Shown here piece after piece: positions 32,601-45,482 of a stretch of DNA of 64,000 bases. The DNA lies in contig VCJN01002118.1 in assembly GCA_006384855.1 (NCBI GenBank), positions 186,001 through 250,000 of the forward strand. The letters run 5' to 3'. The position numbers were made by a program, and so were the translations under genes. This stretch comes from Tetraselmis striata (lineage: Eukaryota > Chlorophyta > Chlorodendrophyceae > Chlorodendrales > Chlorodendraceae). Below the pieces are notes generated by a model. The model was not told the DNA's origin and did no database searches. It saw nothing but the letters and a program-made list of their open reading frames with translations. Numbering within the stretch: position 1 is the first letter of the stretch; each line of letters begins with the position of its first letter.

Positions 32601-35600
32601 ATATAATGATGCTTTGTCTGTCAAGTCTTTATATCACCCATGGACAAATTCAGTCGGCTATTAATATTGTCACATTATACTACTTCTTATTATATTATAC
32701 GGGTGCTAAAACAACATGACTTTATAAGATTAATAAACCCACGTCATTTTTCTGGGCAGTTGGCTGGACATAAGCGCGGCGTGAGTGTTCCAGCAAAAAG
32801 CTAACGCATCTCTGTACCGCAAAACGAGTAGCTGCCCACTCTATTATGCACACCGGTGCGTGCGGTGGGTCGCTGATTCGTCTTCCCCGGGCATCGTCAG
32901 CAACGTCAGCTCGGGCAAGAACAGAGGCAACAGCATGCCCTCGTGTACAGCAGGCATAAGAACGTTGTGCAAATTATGCACTGTCTTCTTCAGGTCGGCT
33001 TGTGCCCCCCCCCCCCCCCCCCCCCCCTCCACTACTGAGAAAGGAGGACAAGCCAAATAATGGGAGAGATCCATACACTCTGCCACAAAACATGCTGTCT
33101 TATTAATCAAGACGGTGGCGGGAATAGGGTAGGGGGGGGGGGGGGGGGGGGGGGGGCAACACCCTACCGCGCGTGGATTCGCGCCATGACGGCGATAACT
33201 TTCGCAGGGCGCGCAGCTTGGGCGCCCGGTCGGCCATGGCGGCGGCGTGCGCCTCGTGGGAGGTGCACTGCGCCGGCGTGGTCGCTCCCGGCAGGCGGCT
33301 GGCGGTGCCGGGTGGGCAGGGCGTGCAGGCGGCCGCGCCGCCCTCGGAGAAGGTGCCGCGCGGGCAGGTGTGGCACGCGCGGGAGCCGGGGCGCGGGGAG
33401 AACCTGCCGGCGGCATCAGGGGCTGTCCGTCAAGATCTGCGGCCATGAGACAATTACGTGTATTATTCTTTAAGGAAATGGAAGGCGGCAGTTTGCAGCA
33501 GAGGATGATGTTGTCTCTAAACATATCTGCGTGATTGCGAACACCAAAAGCTGCTTATTGTGTTACTAATTCGCACAGAGAAACAATCAAAGATATTCAC
33601 GACATTTGCAATTTTACTCCTGCCAATCTTCCAACTAACAAAGCAGGCCAGCTGCCTTCCGGCCCAGCTGCATGTGTCCACATGCGGCCGGCCGTATCCC
33701 GCAGCATGCAGCTCTCTGAAGGCCAAGATTCACGAAAGTGTGAATGGCGTGAACAGAGATTGCATCTTCTGTGAAATTCGGATTCGGATTTGTCGGATTC
33801 GAAAGACATTGATTCCATTTCTTTATATTTGTATTGAGTTTGATTCAATTTGCTTTGTCGGATACCACAGGACGCCTAACTAACGAAGTTGCGCAGAGGC
33901 GCCAGTGTAACTGAGGCCTCGAATGGAGGCCTCTTCGGTGGGAGCCATAGCAGCAGGTCCAATATATGTGGTGTCCAATGTTATACATTATTGGCGTTAT
34001 GCTTTGTACGGGTCTAAGGTTGTGCGAGGGCGGCGGCGCCATTGCGAACGTACGGCGTGGCTCGTGGTTGCTTGTCGTTGGAGGGCGGCGGCTTCCGTAC
34101 CTGCCCTTGGCGCACGGACGGCAAGCGGAGGCGGAAGCGGAGGGCAGGAAGCTGTAGGTCCCGGGCGCGCACGGCTGGCAGCTCCCCGCCACTGCAGCCT
34201 CGGGCGAGGCGCCGGCGCTCCGCCTCGAGGACGCGTGGCCATTCGGCACCATGCGCCGCCCGCCGGAGCTACTGCCGGTAGCGCCGAGCCCGGCGTTGGC
34301 CAGCACGCGGCGGGCGTCTTGCGGCATCAGCAGGTAGCCACCGGGGGCGCACATTGTGACATTGTCGGCGTGCAACTGAGAGGGGGCGGCGAGGCGGTCT
34401 ACGGCATCATGCGCGGCGAGGATGCCGGCCAGCACGTCCTGCACCTCCGGCACCGGCACCTCCAGCATCGGCGACAGCCAGTGGGAGTGCGGCACCGCCA
34501 GCATCCAGTAGTCCTGCGGCAAGTTCGGCATCATGTGTGTTTGGGGGGGGGGGGGGGGGGGGGGGGGTATGGGTCGGGATGGGTCACGTGACAGCGACAC
34601 CACTCCTCAGCTACTCCGTTTCGGTAGGCTGGCGCAACGAGGCGTGACGACAGGCATTGCGAAACATATTACTGCAACGCGGTGCGCAAATACTGATGGG
34701 TGCGAACAGGATAAATCACATCAGCTCACTCTTATTAAAACGGGCGCACATAGGAAGAACGCAGCACGCCCTGCAGGTGCCACTATACTCGATTTGCGAA
34801 TCATACCACGCGATTGCTGCAGCGATACTCGCCACGTGGGGGTGTGACTTCGCCCCCTCCCACGGAACACCGCCGAATTGTGAGCGTGTGAACTGACACT
34901 TCGCACGTGTTGTCGCACTACCACCCAACAGGGCGGGCGATGAGCACCCATATTCTTTAATTGGGTGCGCGGGTTGATGATAAAATAATGAAATGTAACT
35001 TTGCATCACCGAGTCGGAATAATCTGTGTCGTATTCGTTGTGTATTACGATATATTTCAAGGTAAACAAAACTTTCGCGCGCCGGGCCGGGGGGGGGGGG
35101 GGGGGGGTAATAGAAAGGTTGATATACGCATGCCGCAAATCCGAACCGTGGTTATGCAGGTAGAACTGGGTAAATGGCGGAGTATGATAAATGTCTTCTT
35201 AAATGGCCTGCAATGTCTGCTAAATTGTGGCGCAACAATGAAAAACTCCCAGTAATGAGAAACATGACAAGCACGACAGTATTTATAGATGTCTCGCAGC
35301 TGCTTGAACAGCAGGTTTTTGCAGTTCGCGGTTGCTGCATGCAGTGGGAGAGCAATAGCATAGAATGAGGGCAGGAGAGGGGGGGGGGGGAGAGGGGCGC
35401 ACGAGGTCCAGCGCGGCGGAGATGTGCCAGAACATCATGGGCGGCGACTGGAGGAAGTGGAACTCCAGCACGGAGGTCCCCGGCGCGCAGAACACGATGT
35501 TGGCCAGCCCGGCGCCGTGAGCACCCACCACCACCTGCGCGCCGAGGCACTCAGCGCTCAACGTGCGCCACGGCACTGATTTCCACAGCCGCGGCTATTT

Positions 35601-38600
35601 GCCGCGGAGCGCATGCCGGCGAATTGGGCACTGGGTTCATGTCGCTGTGAATCTGCTGTGAATTCTCGTCATCCGGATTATCTTGTATTCATAAGGGCAT
35701 GAAGTGGCTATCCAATCATTCGCATACACACATCCAGGTTATATGCCGTCTCGCTGCGGGCACTAGTTCGAGTACGGGTCCATGCAGGTATCAATAATGT
35801 TCAAATAATGTATCAATAATGCAGGTATCAATAATGTATGAATATCATTATACAGTGAAATAGCCCCCCCCCCCCCCCCCCCCCCGCCCCCTTGTCCCCC
35901 TCTTCCTCATACATCGGCAATCCAGCGTCTGAGCAGGACATGCAGCCCTCAGCAGATTATCCAGTTTGCCCTATCATTGATGATGCCCTACTATTAATGA
36001 GTGCGTACAGGGTTTAGATAAAACGCTCTTTCTTTGTGCTCCCTATACAACCATCAGATATGTAGTGTTATCTTATGCAGCATGTCACATGTCATGGAGT
36101 CTGATGAAGGTGCTCAGTCGACGGCGTTCGACGTCTTGACAATGGCACTTAACTGCGCGCATCTGGGATCCACTGGCCAAGCAACGCCGTGATGCGCGCA
36201 CGCACTCACCTGCGCACGCGCAAAGGTGTTGATGGTCTCCGTGGCCGACGCCACTCCCGGCAAGAACGTCACCACCTCCAGACTGCTGCCCGCGGCGGCC
36301 AGCGTGTCCTGGATGGCCGCCAGCATCTCGTCCTCACCGTCCTCGCCAAGGCTACAGCGCGCATTCAATAGGGACCGGCACAGGGGGCGGTCGTGTCAAC
36401 AACACGGCGGAGCTTCTGGGCGGGCTTCCTTTGGCCTTCGTGCAGACATGACACCGTGGCGGCTCGCAGAACAGTTACTTTCTGAGCTGCGCAGAGAGTT
36501 TAAGGGGCTGGAAGCAAGTGAGGACGGCGCGGCCTGATCTGTGAATCCCTCAGGGGTATGTGATTGCAGGCATGTAGAACAACCCGGCTTGGGGAGTGTA
36601 AACAGCGAGTCGGCACGTTTCAAGTCAATTCAATTCAGTTTCCGACCACCGCGACCGATCAAGTTACCGAATTGTGCGGGGATTTTGTACAAGCACCGAA
36701 GTGCCTGAGCAGTTAGGGATCCTTCGGCTGTCAGGGGGAGAAACATCCAGTTGTGTACGGTTCATACATTGCAGGGGATCATCGCAGACTTTGGTCAGTG
36801 CTTGTCCTAGAGGGCAAGCAGCCCCAGACACTTCCCGTGACAAACAGCGCGGAATATGTGTGCGACGCCAATCTGTCGGTCTATCTGACAGGCGTCGATG
36901 CGGGTGGGGGCAGCAACGGCAGCGGTCGCAAACGCACCGGCGGTCCTCCTCGCCCTCGCGAGAGACGTAGACGAGGAGGTTGCGCTCCTCAGGGGCGGGG
37001 TGAGGGACCGGCAGCGCGTCCGGGATGGAGCGCAGCGCCTCGCGCGGCGGAGTGATGTGGCGCGTCGGCGTGGGGAAGTACAGCACGTCCGCACAGTACA
37101 CCGCGCTGGGGTTGTACCGCACCATCTGCGCGCGACAATCAACATCCGTCACTCAGCATTCGGATAACATTGAGTTCGGCACAACACTGCACGGTAACCC
37201 GGCCTTCAGATGACTGCATGCTACGGGCGCAGCCGACCCTATGCCGCCTCATGTGGTCGGGCCGTAGGACAGATGGCGTGGATCGCCCATGCGCACAGTT
37301 GTAAGAAACTTTTCAATTTCAATATACGGACTGCTTGGAGCCGCCAGTACGAAGCAGTTGCCACCGTCTGGTTACTGTCTAATCACCATGATTGGATTTG
37401 CAGGTTAGTGCCAAGTATGACATTGATGAGCACTGAGCAAGGCGGCTCAAGTATCGTTTCTACGTGAGGGTTTGCGGCGCTTGATGACAGCGCGAATGTT
37501 GATGATAGTTTAGCAAAGGATGGATGAATCATACCGCGCATTCATTATACCCATGAAGGCATCGAATACATGCATAAATACATACATGTGTATGTGCATA
37601 TGCATAGGACACTTGTAGATTCATAGATAAATCCGTTTCAAAGCGGCCTTATTCCGGACGATACAACTATCATGTAGTACATACATCGTGGTAGTGATGA
37701 TCACAATGCACCTGTCAGCCACGCAGGTAGTGCTGCTGCTGCATTGGCATTGTCTACACCGGCTGGCTTGGCAGGAGGGGGGGGGGCGAGGGGGGTGGGT
37801 CATGTGGCTTGCCTACCTGCGTCTCTTGAAATCCCATCAGCTCCAGAAACTCCAGCTCGTAAGGCTCGCCCCACATGAGGATCTTGGCGTCCTCCGGCAG
37901 CATCCCCCTCTGCAGGAGCGCCAGCTTGGGGATCGTCTCTGCCGCATGCGAGTTTCGCCAGCACAGCAACGCAGCCACCATATGACTGTCAGCCCTCGTG
38001 CAGGTATATATATGCCTGCAGTCCATCGCCAAGCCACTGCAGACCGATAACCACTGCCCAGCAGGCGATAGGAAAGTGTCGGATCTTCGTTTAATATTGC
38101 TCATTGTTACTGATGTCGTTGTGCAGGCACGGGCCCCAGAGAATATCCTGAGAGGTGGCGCCGTAAACAATCGGCCCGCTGCAATAGCATGGCAACGCGG
38201 TGGCATAAAGCAACGCTGCTGGGCGGTTCAAATGGTATCCTTCAATCGCAGTCTCATGTGGTCAGCACAAGCTGCGCCCGCGAGGCTGCTCCTAGCACAT
38301 CTCACCGGCAACGAAGTGGTAGTACATGTGGCCATACTGCTGGATGACGCTCGCGAGCTTGGGGAAATGGATGCAGTCATCTCCGACCTGCAATATTGCG
38401 GAAGCGGACAGCACAGCAGCGCGGTCATTTGCCGTGGCCCAAGTGACGCTCACTCTCCGGCGTCGAGCAGCGACCAACGGCAGCAGCGGCGCGGGTTCAT
38501 GGACGGCCACACGGTGCCGCGGCCCGCAGAACTTAATTCTGACCAGCATATTTGAGTAGCTCTGAAATGGACTAGACTGATCCCATACTATGAACCAAGA

Positions 38601-40567
38601 GCCAATACTTATGTATGTATGGCAGCTAACACATAATAAGGCTGTACGGATGTACGGAACGGCATAATGTACGTGGCTGCCCACACCTAGTCCTTCCATG
38701 CATTCCGCTGCTACCTCTGGTGCGTACCTCCGGTCATCAAACATGTCAGGACAGTAATGGGGCTCTCCTTTCTAAGAAGCAACTGGACTTACTGCCCTGG
38801 CAGCTGGTTGTAGGCTATGTTCAGTCCGCTGCAGTGAATCAACAGGCCTCAGAGACAGCCGTGGCCTACCTCGGCAGGACTGGCCGCTGTGGGCATGGGC
38901 TTGACAAACCCTGTGCTCTCGCTGGGGAACATGTCGGTCTCGTGATACACCGCGCCGTGTTGATCGTACACGAGCCCAGCTTCGCCCTCTACAAACGCGT
39001 CTGGGATCAGAGCCACAAACTGGGCTCCGCACCATCCGTGAGTGGCACACGGTTGCGCTGTCAGCACGGCTTAAGGCCAATGACCTGCTGTGGATAACGT
39101 GAGTGTATACATGTAGAGGGGATTGCTGCTAGACCAACCAACATCGCAAGTCAAGGCTTGAATCCTCTAAGTGCAAGCCTCATTGGGTCATGTCATCAGT
39201 ACATAATATATGAAAAGCACTATATACATGCCATGGTTCCGGTACGATTAAATTGACTGCAATCCTTTATAGTAAAATCGGCAAATCATTTATGTGGGTG
39301 TGTATCCACACCGTATGTAAGAGTATCTTCGGCAGGATGACAAGTGGAATAAGGTGTTGGTCAGTGCATGCGATGAGCGTAAGTCCAGCAGGAAAACATG
39401 ATATATTGCTCGTTCTAACAGCGGCCGCATCAATGTTGGCATTGGCGCACAGCCGCACCTGAGAGGTTTCGCTGGTAAAGACATCCGAGCCAGCAGCTGG
39501 GACCTGCTGCAGAACGTTGAACATGTCTTCGAAGTCAATGAGCACCTGGGGGTCCATCGCTTGCGGAGCTGGTCTCGTGAATGGGCCGTAGCCCCCAAGG
39601 TCCATGGTGGGAACCATGGGTAGCATGGTGACTGATAGACTGTCCACTATCACCCAGTCGGATTGCAACGTTCCACCTGAAAGCCGGTCACAGCAATAGA
39701 CAGCAGCACAAACAATTGGTATTACCAAACGCGCATGTTATCCACTGATGACCCTGGCAATCAGGAATGTGTTTGACTGTCACAATGCGCTGCCTAAACG
39801 GCAAATTTGGTTGTGATGGATCTGTGTGACTGGCCATGGAAACAGAGTCAATATGTCCCAAGCTCTCGTTCTGATTCTACTAGTTCTATAAAAACATTAT
39901 TTTACCACCCTGCTGCATGACAGTTGCAAGATCGGACCGTACTATGGCCAGCTCGGTCATTGTATTATAGACTGCGTGTCGCGAGAATGATAGAAGAACA
40001 CGTGGCGGTGATGGTTATGAACGCCGCCGATCGATAACCGCCAGGCACAACCAGTCTCAGGCTTAGATAGTCGCAGTTAAGCAATGATAGTAGTCAGTTA
40101 TTGTTTCCTGCGGGGTCACGAAGATCGGTTACTCGACCGGGTAAACCAGCCGCCGCTGGCTACTCATATCTAGAGTCGCGAGCGCGCGGAGATTAATTAC
40201 TCAAACGGAGCATCAGAGGACCTCTTTTCATCGGAATTGGGGTTACGGGTAGTAGATGGGTGGGGTCGCCTCGTTTTAATAGTCTCGGCGGCGACCCAAT
40301 CTGTGTCGGGAGCTATACTATCGACGGCGTGGACTGTGTCAAAGAGCACCATAGCCATTGAAGTATTCCGATCACTATTACGCCTTGCAAAGTCAGAGAA
40401 ACTACGCCTCGGCAAGCTCCTAATGTGCCGAAGGTGGCGTGCGACTCACCTTCCGACGTGGCTTTGGAGTTCGAGAAATCGATAGTGCCACCCGCTGCCG
40501 TTGCAAGCATAGCAGCCAAGGCAGACGCCACCAAAATCTTCACGTTGCGCATGCACGTCGGCGACAT
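29655..40567 (-). CDS. GT61-family glycosyltransferase fused to a Cys-rich module and a Glu/Ala-repeat tail
   Basis: Fourteen exons keep frame: 40567-40450, 39676-39459, 39019-38870, 38771-38728, 38538-38454, 38387-38306, 37938-37817, 37125-36938, 36351-36210, 35549-35403, 34513-34101, 33403-33168, 32422-32317, 31659-29655; 1,351 residues. A signal peptide or anchor follows the start (KILVASALAAMLATAAGG; starts at 40594 or 40552 also possible). GT61 signatures are YGHMYYHFVAE, PYELEFLELMGF, MVRYNP and VVVGAHGAGLANIVF (His394). GT61 enzymes are Golgi transferases that add xylose, arabinose or GlcNAc to glycans. Residues ~545-605 carry GCC2/GCC3-like repeats (CQPCAPGTYSF, CRPCAKG, CHTCPRGTFSEGG, CTPCPPGT). 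After residue 724 come six 28-30-residue EA-rich repeats, acidic stretches and a hydrophobic C terminus (WATALLAAAAALAIV) resembling a GPI or tail anchor. The exon 13-14 join is the key uncertainty: without it translation stops at 32313 after GEYM. Confidence 0.8.
31101..31538 (-). repeat. Tandem 84-90-bp coding repeats (EA-rich)
   Basis: Five full units and one partial unit are read on the minus strand, beginning with K-E-A-E-R-A-A-E and ending with E-A-Q-E-E-V-E-A. Three units are 30 residues long and two are 28. The encoded peptide should form a highly charged, continuous helix or coiled coil. The next ~500 bp encode further Glu/Asp runs. Confidence 0.9.
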
Positions 40568-41514
40568 TCTGAGGCACGCTGCTTCGTGCAGCATCGCAGC
40601 TCGCTAACTGTCACCACTGTCTACTATATGAACTCGAAGCAGAATAATAAGGACAATCTCCCCGTAGCGAGCGCTATCTTGACAGCCTGCCGACAGAAAA
40701 TCGACAGTATCTCGGTGCTCTCAGAAAGCCGGCAATCTCAGCGAAGAATAGAAAGCTGATGAGTAGCACGCCATATTCTGCTGTTTGGATTTCGCAGTGG
40801 CGATGCTGGCGCGCAAGGGATGGCCATGTGCAATTTATCCGTCAGCAACAACGTCGAGAGTCGAGAGTAAGGGGAGCTGCTGCGCTAAGCGTATTATATG
40901 TATGCAGACTGCGTATATGCTTGCAAACATGCTGCGCGGAAAAGCCGTTGCGGGATCATACCAGGAGTGCACGATACCTTTGTCTAGCGCCAGTGTCTGG
41001 CGGCTTTTCGCGGTCGGTTTCTCCACCTGTCGTGCCGCTGAGCGGATGCTGAACCTTAGCAGCCCCCGGGCATAGGCTACCGGAAGTAACGGCGACGGGC
41101 TCGGTGGGCCTGGGGCGTGTTACGACGGGGCTACTGACTGCTAAACAAGCATTCGGTGTCGCTTGAGTGGCGATACGGCTCCGCCTGTCATCGGAAATCG
41201 CGCGCCGTGGTGACTCCTGGTACGTCCGCAGTACAGTAGGAACTACTAGCGGGGCCTCGGAGGAACGCACCGCTGCTCCGCCGCATGGAGCCACGAAGGT
41301 GCGGGGCGCAGTAAATAAAACCCTGTAAGGGGCTGTAATAGTAAGTCGGTCAGTCCCTGCGGGGTAGTCGGATGCTGCCGGCACCGTACATAGCAGCACG
41401 ATTAGTAGTACTGGTAAGTTTACATTTTACAGCAATTTATCGCTGATAAAGTACGACAGGGCCTGATCAGGGTAGTTCACCACCGGGACTATTATAAAAT
41501 ATTTTTCACATATT
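40568..41514. other. Upstream region of the GT61-fusion gene
   Basis: It contains the presumed promoter of the minus-strand gene. Open frames at 40759-41075 (+) and 41399-40956 (-) show no family similarity or splice structure that I can see. No gene is called. Confidence 0.45.
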
Positions 41515-42598
41515 CCCCTACCTCTTGGGTTGAGCGGAGGAAAAGGAGAGCCGCGTCCGAAATCGCCTGGAATAAGAGAGAATTAATACCGGTCGCAATA
41601 CGGTTTTATCAAGGATTTCTAGGCGTCCGTCCTCCGTCCTCCGTCCGTCCTCGTGTGCTGCGTCTTCGTGAATGAACCGTCATACGTTCGATCTGTGTTC
41701 GTTTGATTTCTAGGCACTCCTACCACAGTCCGTAAAAATCCTGCGACTAAGACGAATCTATCGTGAATTATACCGGAAACATACTGCAAAAATCACGAAT
41801 GTCCGTCCTTCGTCCTCCTGTGCTGCGTCTTCGCGTATGAACCGTCATACGTTCGATCTGTGCTCGTTTGATTTCTAGGCACACCTCCGAAGACGGCGAG
41901 ATTCTGAATGGATGCGCGTGTATTCTAGCCCAGGCACGTCATGTATTCGTCTGAAACGCCAAAATAACGCGGTACCGCAGCGCGTTTTTACTGCTGAATC
42001 GGCAAGCGAGACTCGCCCTCTATATTTATACAGCGACTATATACACGGTGGTCGGAGGATATGCTGCAACATGATGGTGTAAAAAGGGATCGCCGCGGTG
42101 CGGGGGCAGTCCGCCGACCCGGGGCCCGGCGTCCGTCGACGGACGGGCGACGGTCGAACGGCGGCGTCCGGCGTCCGGTGCCGGTACAGGCGGCGGGCGT
42201 GGCGATTCGCGCCGTGCCCGCCCCGTAGACCTGACGACCGGCCCGACCTGCGCGGCCTCGTGCGGGATGCGGGCCGCCCGTAGGCGGCTTGTACTGTATT
42301 GCTGATCTTGCAGTGCTGCCTTTTTTTTTTTTTTTTGGGTAATACCACTTTTAGCGGTGGGTTGTGTACCGGCCTTTTTGTAATGCACACCAGTGGTCGG
42401 CGGCCTGCTTTTACGCGGCTTGCAGATTTAATCTGTTTTACAAAATAATACGTCTCTTTTGAAAAACAATAAATTACTGACAAATCTAACGCTAAAAGCA
42501 TTATTACCCGGAAACAACAGTATTATTACAAGATCCACACTGCAAGCCGACTAAAAGCGGCCCGCATCCCGCACCACGCTCAACCCAAGAGGTAGGGG
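41515..42598. repeat. Foldback region with two sets of inverted repeats
   Basis: Perfect 21-bp inverted copies containing CTACCTCTTGGGTTGAGC lie at 41515-41535 and 42578-42598. An inner pair, 42261-42291 and 42543-42573 (TGCGGGATGCGGGCCGC then CGGCTTG), encloses ~250 bp. The inner pair has MITE-like size and form; the outer pair may bound a larger inserted unit. No transposase is visible. Confidence 0.6.
41647..41882. repeat. Interspersed direct repeat of about 71 bp
   Basis: Copies at 41647-41717 and 41812-41882 share AACCGTCATACGTTCGATCT and TTTGATTTCTAGGCA with few mismatches. They are separated by ~95 bp and lie inside the foldback region. Confidence 0.85.
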
Positions 42599-45420
42599 CA
42601 CCTCCACAAATCCCCGGCGCGAAGCGCCGCTTAGTGAGAAACAATTACCACTTAGTTAATACCAAATGGTGGTAGAAACATTCATGAGTTTTGCATTTTG
42701 CTGCTTTTCTATTACAATTAATAGCGCATGTGACGAGAATAGTAGTACCAGTAGTAGTGTATATGTTATATATGCACGAAGCGAGTGCAGTAGTACTATA
42801 CGAGTGCAATAGTACACTTTCCCACAAAAGTATTGCCCCCCAAAATCACACAACATTTTGGGAATTCACTGTTGCGAGGGTATACCGCAATATTTTTGGA
42901 CGCCATACTAAAAACCGCAGGTACATTAAATAGCCACTGGGTACATTAGCTTGTTGGTAGTAAATGTCTGTTATTTTGGAGATGTGTGAGAGAAAGTGGT
43001 AGAACAGCTGCATTTTTTGCATTGAAGCGGGTTCGGAGCATGTAAATAACGGGTTTTGACCAGTGTAGTGCAATTTCCTTCCAAATTAGCGGGTCATAGT
43101 GGTGTCATGCAATCACTCCGTATTTTTACTAAGTAAAGTACGTCTCTACGCGAGAAGTTACATGTATATGAACGCCGTCAGTCGTGTTGGAAAAATTGCT
43201 ACAATTGTAGTTTTGGGAGGTGTGCCAAGAGGCATATCTTCGTAAAACAATGTCGGATTGAGGCGCCGGACGAGGTTGCATTCACAAGCGCGTGGTGAAA
43301 GCGGAATAACACCGAATTTCCACGCTCATAAGTGCCATTTGGTGACGTTTAAAGGGTCTGCGAGCCCCAAACAACATGTTTTCAAACTTTGGAGCCCAAC
43401 ATGCGCAATGTGCGGCTCCGTAACAGGCACCTCGTCGGTGCAACCCATAGTGCCTCAAAGTCGGCCCCACTATAGGTCTCAAGTAAACAACTCTTCATTA
43501 CAACGTTTCCCCAAATTAGTAGACATTTCTTTATTGCTCGTCAGGCGTAAATTTTTTGGCGATTTCAACGTAATCGGTGCTTTGGGACAATACCTGTCTT
43601 TCCTCCCTAACCTCCCGCGCTGCGTCGTGGCAAAAGTGCATCGGAAAGACGTTGATAACGGCTATCTACATGGCGAAGCTTGGGCCATATAGCGCGTCGC
43701 ATGTTGTGCTACCAATGGACTGCAATTTGAGGCCCCTTCGAGCACTCACACGATTGTAGGGGTAGTGGCGCGTGCACGGCTGCAATGCCACGTCATCATC
43801 CAAATGGCACGACACTCCCACGATTCATTCATTTACTACCATATCATCCGTGCGTAAAAGCTTGGGGGCGTGCGCAACCCCATTAAGCTGAAACGTATGC
43901 AATTGCACTATGCAATTTTCTGCTGAAAAGCGGCATATTTTCACTATGAGCGGAAAAAGAGCACTAAAGAAAATGATGCATCGGCGCGCCGTTTATTTCG
44001 GAGGGTGCGCTGCAAGCAAGGTCATGGAAGCTAAGCTTCGGTGTAAGTCAAACAATATACATGGTTTTGGCTATATGCTAGTGCGCAGCAATGCGCCCTA
44101 TGGAGATTCGTGTAGGGCTAATCTTTTGTGGGAGAGTGTAATTATGAATTTTATGTAATACCGGCGGCGGTAGTAGTTTAGCCATATTATCTTAATTTTA
44201 TATCACCGCCTGGTAATATATTAACCGATGAAATGAGGGTGCCATCTTCGTTCGTCTTCTGGGGGTTGTGCGTGCTGCCTTGATAGTCACGGTGTCGTGG
44301 ACATACAGGGCTCTGGCCCACCGCCTCATCAGTATCGTAGTCCGGGCGGCGAGGGTATCGTAATTTATTTTAAAGAAACCCCACATCCTATCTCCTTTTA
44401 CAATAATGCTGATGATGTACGGCGATGAGTATACATTATACTGCTAATATCATAATGATATTGTGAGAGGATGGCCAAACCCTACGAGACCTAGCAACCC
44501 TTCAACCAGTACCATGTAGACATTATAAACCGGGTATCTGTCACCTAATGCGCTACTTGCCACCTGCTACTTGCCACTTGCCTACTTGCGCACCGTCAAC
44601 CCATGTCCAGCAGCTCACACATATGACCCCCGCAGCACAGCTTTGTAATCATTCTTCAACCTTTCACAACATTTGTTTCCGAGGACATCTCTAGCTTACT
44701 TAACCCTGCTGCCTCTCACGCACCTTCTCCCCACAAATGTATGCGACAGTAAGTACGGATACCTGACTACCCATTCATTTGACATACTGCTGATATTCGA
44801 TCAAGTTTGATTCTGATGTGATGATTGGCAGTAGTATATGCGTCGGCGTCGATGTACGATGACCGTGCCGCCGCAGGATTAATTAATATTAGGTACCAAA
44901 TACAAGCTCTCAAATAAACGCCCCAATAAAATGATTCGCAAACGGTGGCTGTCCCCCCACGCATAGCCCATGGTGCGGGTCGTGGAAGCATGCCCCCCCC
45001 CCCCCTGTGGAATTGAAAGCACTTTATGTGTACTAATTAACACAGCAAGGCGCAGCCAACCGCGCTTATCTTGCGGCTTGGAAAATTGTGGGATTGACAA
45101 TTGCGGAGCATAATACGCATACTGGCGTACTCTATATGAGATTTAATGCTGAACGTTTAATGAAAATGCCCATGCATGGCAACGGTAGCAGCATGCATGG
45201 ATTATTGGGCATTTGGGCTGAAACTTGCGCGTCATACAGCGCCCACGTATATGTCCACACACCACCACCGGGAGCGCGCGTGCATATGCGGCATGCGATA
45301 GATTCACCGCCAAAATGTTGCTCTCCGGCCTGTGCGCTTCCCGTTTTTCGGTAGTCCTTCTAGCCTAATTTGTGCCAAACAATGTCATTGCCGAAAAATA
45401 ACATTTTTGCAAGTGCGATA
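42599..45420. other. AT-richer, gene-poor island
   Basis: Base composition is visibly more AT-rich than the surrounding exons. Open frames at 43258-43692 (+) and 43910-44158 (+) show no recognisable motif. There is a short CTACTTGCCAC minisatellite at about 44555-44590. It may be a decayed or foreign insertion; no gene can be supported. Confidence 0.4.
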
Positions 45421-45482
45421 ACCGGACGAAACTACTGCCTCCTTGGTGTAGGAGGCTTGGATGCACCGAAAGGCAACGCTCC

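Noticed and set aside
32880-32999. Extra exon in the GT61 gene (TVHNLHNVLMPAVHEG)
   Set aside because: It reads well but cannot be joined to the next exon in the right phase; skipping it keeps frame.
43258-43692. 144-codon ORF in the AT-richer island
   Set aside because: No motif, no start context, and composition not like the coding exons here.
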